The notes under the pieces were generated by a model, which did no database searches, was not told the DNA's origin, and worked only from the letters and a program-made list of their open reading frames with translations. A program made the position numbers and the translations under genes. From contig CAWCOF010000015.1 in assembly GCA_963797005.1 (NCBI GenBank), positions 1-64,000 of the forward strand: a stretch of DNA of 64,000 nt, written 5' to 3'. Within the stretch, counting starts at the first letter, position 1, and every line of letters starts with the position of its first letter. Shown here piece by piece: positions 8,900 through 16,160 of the stretch. The stretch comes from AWTP1-13 sp963797005. GTDB taxonomy: Bacteria; Pseudomonadota; Alphaproteobacteria; Rhizobiales; Hyphomicrobiaceae.

Positions 8900-9235
8900 A
8901 TGCTGTTTCCGGAACACTTTCTAGCGGTGCGGGCGACCGTCGAGCCCGGTCGGGAGGAGGAATTCAATCGCTGGTACAACAACGAGCACACGCCGGATGC
9001 CGTCAACATGTTCCCGGGATGCATCGGGGGCGCGCGGTTCAAGGTGGTCGATGGTGACGGGTCTCATCAATACGTGGCGCTCTATGCGTTTCGCACCGGG
9101 GAGGAGATGCAGGCCGCGATCAGCGGACCCGAGATCAAAGAGCTCATTCGCATTTACGATGAAGCGATCGGCGCGTTCAGCACACGCGCGCGAACGACCT
9201 ACACGCAAGTCTTTCGTTACGACAAGCCGGCTTAG
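8900..9235 (+). CDS. Conserved small protein, dimeric alpha/beta-barrel type
   Basis: 111 residues with a good ribosome site (GGAGAAG) just before the ATG. The motif EEEFNRWYNNEHTPDAV followed by GCIGGARFKVV is typical of ferredoxin-like dimeric alpha/beta-barrel proteins (EthD/ABM-like), in which the W-Y-N-x-E-H segment lines the pocket. Function is unknown; relatives include small degradative or stress-related enzymes. No partner gene is evident. Confidence 0.75.
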   Translation: MLFPEHFLAVRATVEPGREEEFNRWYNNEHTPDAVNMFPGCIGGARFKVVDGDGSHQYVALYAFRTGEEMQAAISGPEIKELIRIYDEAIGAFSTRARTTYTQVFRYDKPA

Positions 9236-9353
9236 GGCTGCCCGCCACGGCACGCGATGGCCGGGTAGCGCGCCGGATACTCTGCCCTACCCGCCGCTGT
9301 GCCGGTTGATTTCCCCCAGTTTTCCCCCAATGTAAGGGGCAAAGGAGGGCCGC

Positions 9354-10025
9354 ATGCTCGATCCTGCCACCGCCAAAGGCCGCATCCTCTCCGCTGCGCT
9401 CGACTGCGCTGCCAAGACACCCTGGGCCGACATCACCCTGCTCGATATCGCCGACGCCGCCGGCCTGCCCTTGCATGAGCTCCGAGACGCCTTCGCCAGC
9501 AAGACCGACATCATCGCCGCGCTCCTGCGCGCCGTCGACGACGAGGTCCTGAAGCAGACGCCGGCGCGCACCGAGGCCCAGGAGAAGCGCGACCGCCTGT
9601 TCGATATCGTCATGACCAGGTTCGATATCCTCGCGCCGCACAAGGCCGCGCTCAAATCGATCTACGCCTCGGGCGCGGCCGACTTCGCGCTCGCCGTTCC
9701 CTACCTCTCCTCCCAGCACTGGATGCTGCAGGCGGCAGGCATCGGCACTGATGGCGCCGTCGGCACCCTGCGCGTTACGGGACTGGCGCTCGCCTACGCC
9801 GGTGTGTTCCGCACCTGGCTCGAGGATGACGACCCCGGCCACGCCAAGACCATGGCCGCGCTCGACCGGCGCCTGCGCCGCGGCGAGCGCGCGCTCTCCG
9901 GCCTCGAACAGCTCGGCAGCACGGCCTCACGCGTCGCTGCGGCGTTGCAGGAGGGCTTGCGCGCCGCACGTGGTACGCCGAAGCCCACCGAGCCCAAGCC
10001 GGACCCCGGCCCCGAAGCCGTGTGA
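9354..10025 (+). CDS. TetR/AcrR-type transcriptional regulator
   Basis: 223 residues. The N-terminal 50 residues form a TetR-like helix-turn-helix (ILSAALDCAAKTPWADITLLDIADAAGLPLHELRDAF, split here at residues about 11-47), followed by a helical C-terminal ligand/dimer domain with two conserved tryptophans. The layout is also shared with COQ9/RpsU-divergent proteins of alphaproteobacteria, so it could be a lipid-binding TetR-fold protein rather than a repressor. A strong AAAGGAGGG ribosome site precedes the ATG. The C terminus is Pro/Lys/Glu-rich and likely disordered. Confidence 0.7.
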   Translation: MLDPATAKGRILSAALDCAAKTPWADITLLDIADAAGLPLHELRDAFASKTDIIAALLRAVDDEVLKQTPARTEAQEKRDRLFDIVMTRFDILAPHKAALKSIYASGAADFALAVPYLSSQHWMLQAAGIGTDGAVGTLRVTGLALAYAGVFRTWLEDDDPGHAKTMAALDRRLRRGERALSGLEQLGSTASRVAAALQEGLRAARGTPKPTEPKPDPGPEAV

Positions 10026-10041
10026 CGAGCGGTGCGTGTTT

Positions 10042-10063
10042 CCTTCTCCCCTTGGGGAGAAGG
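10042..10063. repeat. CCTTCTCCCC palindrome
   Basis: Perfect 10-bp inverted arms (CCTTCTCCCC / GGGGAGAAGG) separated by two bases, 17 bp after the TetR-type gene stop. It may act as a transcription end and belongs to the same palindrome type as 3852-3883 and 10209-10228. Confidence 0.6.
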
Positions 10064-10131
10064 TGCCCGAAGGGCGGATGAGGGGGCCTTTACCAACTCG
10101 CCGTCCACTTCCCCCTCACCAGCTCGGCCGA

Positions 10132-10198
10132 ATGACTTACAGGCGCGCTTTAAACCGTATTCTGGCTTGTTGTCATGGTGCGCGCGCCTGTAAGTCAT
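10132..10198. repeat. Long inverted repeat, 17-bp perfect arms
   Basis: The arm at 10132-10148 (ATGACTTACAGGCGCGC) is exactly complementary to 10182-10198, with a 33-nt, more AT-rich loop. Four more base pairs (GGCC/GGCC) can form outside after a 2-nt bulge. It sits between two CTCCCC-type palindromes and about 55 bp before csaA. It could be a small non-autonomous mobile-element relic or a regulatory hairpin. Confidence 0.75.
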
Positions 10199-10208
10199 GG
10201 CCTCGCAA

Positions 10209-10228
10209 CCTCTCCCCAAGGGGAGAGG
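10209..10228. repeat. CCTCTCCCC palindrome upstream of csaA
   Basis: Perfect 9-bp arms (CCTCTCCCC / GGGGAGAGG) with a two-base spacer, 24 bp before the csaA ATG. Same palindrome type as 3852-3883 and 10042-10063. Confidence 0.6.
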
Positions 10229-10252
10229 GGAATACTGAGCGAGACCTGACCC

Positions 10253-10612
10253 ATGAGCAACGCCGAGCCAACATCACCCCCCATCGCCTTCGACGATTTC
10301 CTGAAAGTGGACATCCGCGTCGGCACCATCGTCGCCGCCGAGCCGGCCGTCGGCGTGCGCAAGCCGTCGATCAAGCTGCGCATCGACTTCGGGCCGGACA
10401 TCGGCGCCAAGACCAGCTCGGCCCAGATCACCAGGCACTACACGCCTGAATCCTTGATCGGCCGGCAGGTCGCGGCCGTGGTCAACTTCCCCCCGCGCCA
10501 GATCGGCAAGATCATGTCCGAGGTGCTCACCCTCGGCTTTCCCGACGACGCGGGCGAGGTGGTGCTGGTTTCCCCCGAGCGTTCCGTTCCCAATGGCGGC
10601 CGGCTTTATTGA
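10253..10612 (+). CDS. csaA: tRNA-binding chaperone CsaA
   Basis: 119 residues forming a single EMAP-II/OB-fold tRNA-binding domain. FDDFLKVDIRVGTIVAAEP is the family N-terminal signature; SSAQITRHYTPESLIGRQV, VVNFPPRQIGKIMSEVL and the C-terminal VPNGGRLY match CsaA closely. CsaA binds tRNA and has been described as a secretion-related chaperone in Bacillus; the role in alphaproteobacteria is unclear. It appears to be transcribed alone. Confidence 0.93.
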   Translation: MSNAEPTSPPIAFDDFLKVDIRVGTIVAAEPAVGVRKPSIKLRIDFGPDIGAKTSSAQITRHYTPESLIGRQVAAVVNFPPRQIGKIMSEVLTLGFPDDAGEVVLVSPERSVPNGGRLY

Positions 10613-10743
10613 GTGCTCTCATCGAGAGCGCTTGTTATGTAACTCCTGCGATCACTGCCCGACGCCCGGAGCCTTCCGCTCGAGCGTGCCGGCAGCCCCG
10701 ATGACGTCCCGCCACGTCCCTTCTCCTTTGGCATGAGGTTGCG

Positions 10744-12993
10744 ATGCCCTATTCGGACTACCGGCCCGACCTGATGGGCTCTGCCGTGCTCACCCCGTCG
10801 GGGTCTTTCGAGGCGGGCTCGCTGCAAAGCCTGACGCTCGTCTATACGGCCGGGGCCTTCGGCATCGACGACACCGGCTCCATCAAGATCGGGTTCCGCT
10901 TCGCCACCGACTTCGGGCCGGTGCAATTCACGGACCCCAAGGGTCAAGGCTACACGACCGTTGAGGCCTCCAACGGCGCCACCTTGGAAGCCAAGTGGGA
11001 GTTCAAGCGCAACATCCGCCCCTGGAGCCGCTCTCTCTATATCGGCGTCGCCAAGGATTTCCTGAGCCCCGGCGACACCATCACCATCCGCTTCGGCGAT
11101 CGCCGCTTCGGCTCGCCCGGCATCCGCATGCAGACCTATTGCGAGAGCGAATTCGAGTTCCGCGTCTTCGCCGATCCGATCGCCACCTACGACTACGTCG
11201 CCCTGCCGCAGAGCCCGCAGGTTGGGATCGTGCCGGGGCCGGGTGTGCGCTGGCACGCGGTGCTGCCCACGCTGGTGCGCGTCGGCGAGCCGTTCCGGCT
11301 GTCGATCAAGGCCGACGACAAGTGGGGCAATCCCTCCAACCTCATCGACCGCACGCTGACCCTGAAGAGCGAGACGGAAATCGCGGGCCTGCCGGCGACC
11401 GTCCGCTTCACGCCCGGCGCCTTCGCGGCTGTCGTGGAGGACCTGCGCCTGGCGAAACCCGACGATGCAACCGTCACCGTCCTCGACGAGAACGGCACCG
11501 TGCTCTGCCGAACCAATCCCCTGCGCGCCGTCGAGACGGCCACCGCGCTCGTGCACTTCTGGGGCGACACCCACGGCCAGTCCAACGAGACGCTCGGCAC
11601 CAACACGGCGCAGCAATATTTCGAGTTCGGCCGCGACAAGGCCTTCCTCGACGTGATGGGCCACCAGGGCAACGACTTCCAGATCACGGGAGAATTCTGG
11701 CGCGAGCTCAATCGGCTGTCGGCAGAATTCGACAAGCCGGGCCGCTTCGTGTGCATCCCCGGCTACGAGTGGTCGGCCAACACGGCGGTCGGCGGCGACC
11801 GCAACGTGCACTATGCCCATGAGGGCGAGACGATCCACCGCTCCTCCCACGCCCAGATCGCCGATGCCACCGACATCGGCGACGAGAAGGCCGACGCGCA
11901 CGATGCGCATGAGCTCTTCGCCAGGCTAAAGGGCAAGGACTGCGTGGTGGTGTCCCACGTCGGCGGCCGCTACGCCGACATCAAGTACGCCCACGATCCC
12001 ATGGAGACCGCCGTCGAGGTGCATTCGGCCTGGGGTACGTTCGAGTGGATCGTGCGCGATGCCTTCGAGAAGAACTATCGCGTCGGCATCGTCGCCAACT
12101 CCGACGGCCACAAGGGCCGCCCCGGTGCGTGCTATCCCGGCGCCTCGTTCTTCGGCAGCCAGGGGGGGCTCACCTGCTTCCTCGCCGAGCGGCTCGACCG
12201 CGCTGCGATCTTCGAATGCATGCGCCGCCGGCATCACTATGGCACGACCGGCAATCGCGCATTCCTGAGCGTGTCGGTCGAGACGGCGTCGGATGCCGAG
12301 GTGTTCACGCGCGATCCCGCCGCCGGTCCGGCGAAATCGGAGCGCGCGCGGCGCCTCGTCATGGGCGACATTGCCAAGGTCGGCGACAGCGAGGTCGACC
12401 TCGTGATCGAGGTGGTCGGCTCCGCGCCCATCGAGCGCCTCGACATCTTCGACGGGCTGGACCTCATCGAGACCATTCGCCCCTATGCGGCCGCAGACCT
12501 CGGCCGCCGCGTCCGCCTCGTCTACCAGGGCGCCGAGTATCGGGGCCGCGCGCGCACGACGACCTGGGACGGCTCGCTCGCCGTCGAGGGCAATCGCATC
12601 GCACGCACGGGCATCATCAACAACTGGAACCTCGACCGCGGCGTCCAGACCCAAAACGCCACATCGGTGACGTGGAAGGCGGTGACGACCGGCAACTACG
12701 GCGCCGTCGACCTATGGCTCGAGAGCGCGGCCGGTCGCGTCGATTTCAAGACCGCGCCTGTGTCCGGCTCGGCCGCGATCGCCGATCTCGGCGCCGAGCC
12801 CATAATGTTCGCCGCGGGCGGCCTGGAGCGCGCGGTCCTGCTGCAGCGGCTCCCGGAAACCTTGCACGAAAGGCGCATGGTCCTGCGGCGCAAGATCAAG
12901 CTGCGACCAAAGGGCGATACGCGTCCTTACGTGCGCGTGCAGCAGGAGGACGGCCACCGCATCTGGTCGAGCCCGCTCTATCTCTTCCGCTAA
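10744..12993 (+). CDS. DUF3604 domain protein (PHP-like hydrolase)
   Basis: 749 residues. The first about 270 residues are beta-rich and carry no recognised catalytic motif. The rest matches DUF3604, a PHP-like metallo-hydrolase family: HFWGDTHGQSNETLGT (about residue 276), FVCIPGYEWS, VVSHVGGRYADIKYAHDP, VEVHSAWGTFEW and VANSDGHKGRPG supply the expected His/Asp metal ligands. The substrate is unknown; DUF3604 proteins occur near degradation and detoxification genes. No signal peptide is seen. It ends 14 bp before the convergent cinA. Confidence 0.88.
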   Translation: MPYSDYRPDLMGSAVLTPSGSFEAGSLQSLTLVYTAGAFGIDDTGSIKIGFRFATDFGPVQFTDPKGQGYTTVEASNGATLEAKWEFKRNIRPWSRSLYIGVAKDFLSPGDTITIRFGDRRFGSPGIRMQTYCESEFEFRVFADPIATYDYVALPQSPQVGIVPGPGVRWHAVLPTLVRVGEPFRLSIKADDKWGNPSNLIDRTLTLKSETEIAGLPATVRFTPGAFAAVVEDLRLAKPDDATVTVLDENGTVLCRTNPLRAVETATALVHFWGDTHGQSNETLGTNTAQQYFEFGRDKAFLDVMGHQGNDFQITGEFWRELNRLSAEFDKPGRFVCIPGYEWSANTAVGGDRNVHYAHEGETIHRSSHAQIADATDIGDEKADAHDAHELFARLKGKDCVVVSHVGGRYADIKYAHDPMETAVEVHSAWGTFEWIVRDAFEKNYRVGIVANSDGHKGRPGACYPGASFFGSQGGLTCFLAERLDRAAIFECMRRRHHYGTTGNRAFLSVSVETASDAEVFTRDPAAGPAKSERARRLVMGDIAKVGDSEVDLVIEVVGSAPIERLDIFDGLDLIETIRPYAAADLGRRVRLVYQGAEYRGRARTTTWDGSLAVEGNRIARTGIINNWNLDRGVQTQNATSVTWKAVTTGNYGAVDLWLESAAGRVDFKTAPVSGSAAIADLGAEPIMFAAGGLERAVLLQRLPETLHERRMVLRRKIKLRPKGDTRPYVRVQQEDGHRIWSSPLYLFR

Positions 12994-13007
12994 AGGCGAT
13001 CGGCCGA

Positions 13008-14213
13008 TCACGCCGCCAGGTTGCGGCGCAGGAGATTGAGCAGGCCAATCACGGCGAAATCGCGCAAGCGGCGTGGATCGGCCGGCAGGACCACCTTCTC
13101 GGCTGCTTGTGCCTTCCCGATGCTTGCGGTGAGAAAGACCGGCACGATCCGGTTTCTTCCCTCGCCACTCCGCTCGCCGGTAATGGCGGCAAGCCCCACG
13201 TCGGTCGCAAACGCCGCGCGAGCCGCATCCGCCGCGGCTGCCGAGCGCTGCTCCAGCGACGACTGGCCGCTGCCCGGCGCATCGCGGCTGATGGTGGCGC
13301 CGCGGAAGATCTCCATGGCCGGGTCGGCGGCGCTCAGGCGTGAGGCCAGCAGCCCGCCGGTCAACGTCTCGGCGGCCGCCAGGGTCAATCCCTTCCGCCG
13401 CAGCCGATCGAGGACCACGACCTCCATCGATTGCTCGTCGATGCCGAAGATCACATCGCCCAGCAGCGCGCGGATGATCTTCTCCTCCGCGTCGAGGATG
13501 CGCTGCGCTGTCGACTCGTCGTCGCACTTGGCCACCACGCGCACTTTGATGCCGTCGATGCCGCTCGCCTGGAAAGCGATGGTGGGGTTGCCGAGCCCGT
13601 CGAGCTCCTCGACGCGGGCGGCGAGCACCTCGGCGAGCCCCGACTCGCTCATGCCCCAGGTGCGCAGCACGCGGCTCTTGATGACCGAAGCCTGGCCGGC
13701 GCGGCGCTGGAGGTCTGGCAGAATAGTTCCGAGGAACATCTCGCGCATCTCGCTCGGCACGCCCGGCACGGCATAGACGACCTTGTTGCCGACCGGGCAG
13801 ACGAGGCCGGGCGCGGTGCCCGGCATCTGCGCGATGGGCTCGGCGCCGATCGGCACGTCGGCCTGGCGCAGGTTGTTCTCGGACATGACGCGGCCGCGCG
13901 TCTCGAAGATCCGGCGAATGTGGTCGGCGATCGCCTGGTCGCGCCGCATTTCGACGCCCATGACGCGCGCGATCACGTCGCGCGTGATGTCGTCCTGGGT
14001 GGGGCCCAGTCCGCCGCAGCAGATGACCGCGTCGCTGCGCTCGAGCCCCTGGCGGATGCAGGCCTCGATGCGTCCGAAGTTGTCGCCGACCTTGACCTGG
14101 AAGTGGGAGTCGATGCCCGCGAGCGCCAGCTGCTCGCCGATCCAGGCCGAGTTGCTGTCGACGATGAGACCGAGCAGCAGCTCCGTGCCGACGGCGACGA
14201 TTTCACAGCGCAT
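13008..14213 (-). CDS. cinA: CinA-family protein with altered deamidase motif
   Basis: 401 residues, the two-domain CinA layout. The N-terminal MoaB/MogA-like domain (residues 1 to about 170: AVGTELLLGLIVDSN, CCGGLGPTQDDITRDV, VYAVPGVPSEM) is associated with ADP-ribose pyrophosphatase activity. The C-terminal domain corresponds to PncC, nicotinamide-mononucleotide deamidase. In active PncC the motif is ES(C/A)TGG with a catalytic Ser; here it reads AETLTGG, and the next segment (RGATISRDAPG) is also divergent. The deamidase half may therefore be inactive or changed. It is transcribed alone. Confidence 0.88.
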   Translation of the reverse strand: MRCEIVAVGTELLLGLIVDSNSAWIGEQLALAGIDSHFQVKVGDNFGRIEACIRQGLERSDAVICCGGLGPTQDDITRDVIARVMGVEMRRDQAIADHIRRIFETRGRVMSENNLRQADVPIGAEPIAQMPGTAPGLVCPVGNKVVYAVPGVPSEMREMFLGTILPDLQRRAGQASVIKSRVLRTWGMSESGLAEVLAARVEELDGLGNPTIAFQASGIDGIKVRVVAKCDDESTAQRILDAEEKIIRALLGDVIFGIDEQSMEVVVLDRLRRKGLTLAAAETLTGGLLASRLSAADPAMEIFRGATISRDAPGSGQSSLEQRSAAAADAARAAFATDVGLAAITGERSGEGRNRIVPVFLTASIGKAQAAEKVVLPADPRRLRDFAVIGLLNLLRRNLAA

Positions 14214-14346
14214 TGCCTATGCCCCGTTGGTTGCCCGAGCCGGGCACGGCATTCATCCGATCTCGGCTCGAGCTGGCGGAGGCGAACTATCGCGCGCCAC
14301 GCTGGCGCGAACAAGAAGGCTCATGGGCCTTTGGCTCCGCGCGCCA

Positions 14347-14610
14347 TCAATCGTCATCGTCCTCGTCGTCGTCCTCGTCATCATCCGGGGCCTCGATCAC
14401 GACCTGATCGACCTTCGGGTTGGCGCCGATGAATGTCTTCACCGCGGTCAGCAGGCTGTCGACGGCCTCCTTGTCGTAGTCCTCATCCTCGGCATCCAGC
14501 ACAAGATCGGTTTCGACAACGACCGTCGTGCTCATGTTGCCGTCGCGCCCGATGCGCAGCGATTGCCGCGTCGACTCCACGTATTTGTTTCTGCTCAGGC
14601 CCTGTCTCAT
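14347..14610 (-). CDS. Hypothetical protein with polyacidic tail
   Basis: 87 residues from an ATG at 14610 preceded by GGAGG at a good distance; a second Met (MSTTVVVETDLV) lies 25 residues in. The middle is a short alpha/beta segment (VDSLLTAVKTFIGANPKVDQ) and the last 13 residues are almost all Asp/Glu. I do not recognise the family. The tail could mimic nucleic acid or bind cations, but this is speculation. Confidence 0.65.
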   Translation of the reverse strand: MRQGLSRNKYVESTRQSLRIGRDGNMSTTVVVETDLVLDAEDEDYDKEAVDSLLTAVKTFIGANPKVDQVVIEAPDDDEDDDEDDDD

Positions 14611-14773
14611 GACGCATCCTCCGTGCTTGGGGCAAAGGATATAGGGGTTCGCATGAGGCGGCGCTAGGCGGTTGTCGCGGGTTGAGCTGCGGCGTAAGGT
14701 TTTCATCGGTACAGATTGAATCGACGTGAAATCCGCCACCAGAGACAGACAACAGGGAGTTCGGACAGGGAAA

Positions 14774-15421
14774 ATGGCACTCAGGGACAAACTCGACGAA
14801 ACGCGCGCGGCCTCGGCCAAGCGCCGCCCGGCGGAAGCGCGCGCGATCATGCAGCGGTCCACCGAGGATCTGCGCGCTTCCGGCATTCTCGCCAAGGTCG
14901 CCGCCACCGGCCAGAGCATGGCGGCCTTTGTCGGCACCAGCCACGACGGGCGCGAGATCGCCTCCGCTGGCCTCCTTCAGCGCGGCCCCCTGGTCCTATC
15001 GTTCTTCAGAGGGCATTGGTGACCGTACTGCCGGCATGAGCTGGATGCTTTGCAAGCAGTATACGCGGATATCAAGTCTGCAGGTGGCGAGCTGGTCGTG
15101 TTCTCGGGCGAGACGCGCGATCTCTCCGACCAGATGGCGACCAAGCAGAGCCTGACGTTCCCGATCGTCACGGACATGGGGCTGGGGATCGCCAGATCGT
15201 TCGGGCTGGTCTTCACGCTGCCCGACGACCTGAAGGGGCTCTATCAGAGCTTCGGCATCGACCTGCCCAAGAATACGGGGCACCCGGAATGGGAGCTGCC
15301 GATGCCGGCGCGCTTTGTCGTCGACCGGTCCGGTGTCATCCGCTCGGCCGAGGTCGATCCCGACTACACCACGCGACCGGAGCCCTCCGCCACGCTGGCA
15401 ATCCTGCGCAGTATCGCCTGA
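14774..15421 (+). CDS. Peroxiredoxin-like protein, candidate selenoprotein (in-frame TGA)
   Basis: A 215-codon gene of the AhpC/TSA peroxiredoxin-like family, continuous except for one in-frame TGA at 15020-15022. Before it the frame reads GPLVLSFFRGHW; after it PYCRHELDALQAVY. Relatives read WCPYC here, so TGA replaces the first (peroxidatic) Cys, giving a UxxC motif. Both halves keep family features to the normal end (PIVTDMGLGIARSFGL, ELPMPARFVVDRSGVI, DYTTRPEP). A stem-loop follows the TGA at bacterial-SECIS spacing. The expected role is thiol/selenol-dependent peroxide or disulfide reduction. I used the ATG at 14774; one at 14726 is possible. The alternative is a Cys-to-stop mutation or base-call error. 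Confidence 0.75.
15023..15065 (+). promoter_or_regulatory. Candidate bacterial SECIS stem-loop
   Basis: Directly after the in-frame TGA. TACTGC (15026-15031) pairs with GCAGTA (15056-15061) and, above an internal loop, GCAT (15034-15037) pairs with ATGC (15045-15048). This leaves a 7-nt apical loop GAGCTGG (15038-15044) rich in G, 16-22 nt after the TGA. Alternatively CGTA/TACG can extend the base with a 2-nt bulge. The known bSECIS requirement is a stem-loop with a G in the apical loop about 16-37 nt from the UGA. Confidence 0.5.
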
Positions 15422-15433
15422 GGCGCGCTCTCT

Positions 15434-15480
15434 AAAGCTGGGCCCGCGTCAAAGCTGGGCCCGCGTCGATGCGCGGGCCC
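15434..15480. repeat. Tandem 17-bp repeat followed by a hairpin
   Basis: Two exact copies of AAAGCTGGGCCCGCGTC (15434-15450 and 15451-15467). The second copy can pair through GGGCCCGCG with CGCGGGCCC (15472-15480), forming a stable hairpin 13 bp or more after the peroxiredoxin-like stop. The hairpin may end that transcript, although no T-run follows. Confidence 0.7.
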
Positions 15481-15604
15481 ACGCCGTCCAGGGCGTGAAC
15501 GCCTTGACCGATGGCATGTGGGCCCCGCTGGATCGCATGCCCATTGCTAGGGTGTCGGTAACTTCATAAGCTCATGCAGGCAATTAGGCCGGGGAGCTAA
15601 GTTT

Positions 15605-16114
15605 ATGCGTAACACCTTTCATATGTCTGCGGATCACATCCGGCCATCGTTCTACATTGTGGCGGTCTGCTCTGTGCTGCTGGCGTGCGCGACCGCCGGA
15701 ACCGACTATGACCAGGGCGGCCAGAAGCAGGAGCAGGGCGAGGAGATCGGCTCGGTGATCGGCGACCTTCTCGGCGACTACGTTCCGGGCGGCAAATCGG
15801 TCGCTGGGCAGGTCCTCAAGGCCAACGCGGGCACCATCGGCGGCTTGGTCGGCGGCGCGATCGGCGCCGCGCTTGACGGGGAGGATCTGGAGGCGCTCGA
15901 GCAAGTGACGCTCGAGAGTTTCGACACCGGCGAGCCCAAGAGTTTCGCCAGCAAGCGCACGGGCGTGCGCGGCTCGGTCAAGGTCACCAACAAGCGCATC
16001 AACCAGAACGGCCAGCAGTGCCGGACCGTGAGGCAAGACGTGAGGCTGAAGGACGGAACTGCGCGAACAGGGCACGTCAGCGCGTGCAAGGGCCCCAACG
16101 GCTGGAAGGGATAA
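15605..16114 (+). CDS. RT0821/Lpp0805-type surface lipoprotein
   Basis: 169 residues. The hydrophobic N terminus ends in VLLACAT, a plausible lipobox with the Cys as lipidation site, so an outer-membrane lipoprotein is expected. A glycine-zipper stretch (GGLVGGAIGAAL, about residue 80) resembles 17-kDa surface antigens. The C-terminal QQCRTVRQDV...ACKGPNGWK pattern matches the RT0821/Lpp0805 surface protein family, with its paired cysteines. The role is probably structural in the envelope; nothing in the neighbourhood narrows it. Confidence 0.75.
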   Translation: MRNTFHMSADHIRPSFYIVAVCSVLLACATAGTDYDQGGQKQEQGEEIGSVIGDLLGDYVPGGKSVAGQVLKANAGTIGGLVGGAIGAALDGEDLEALEQVTLESFDTGEPKSFASKRTGVRGSVKVTNKRINQNGQQCRTVRQDVRLKDGTARTGHVSACKGPNGWKG

Positions 16115-16160
16115 TCGTAATTGCGATAGCGTCTTCGCACAGCCAGGTTGCACGCCGCGC

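Noticed and set aside
10606..11910. A 434-codon open frame opposite the DUF3604 gene
   Set aside because: It lacks family motifs and mirrors the codon structure of the real gene on the other strand.
15020..15022. Frameshift explanation for the split peroxiredoxin-like gene
   Set aside because: Both halves are in the same frame, 27 nt from stop to the next internal start with no shift, so an indel cannot explain the interruption; only a TGA codon does.
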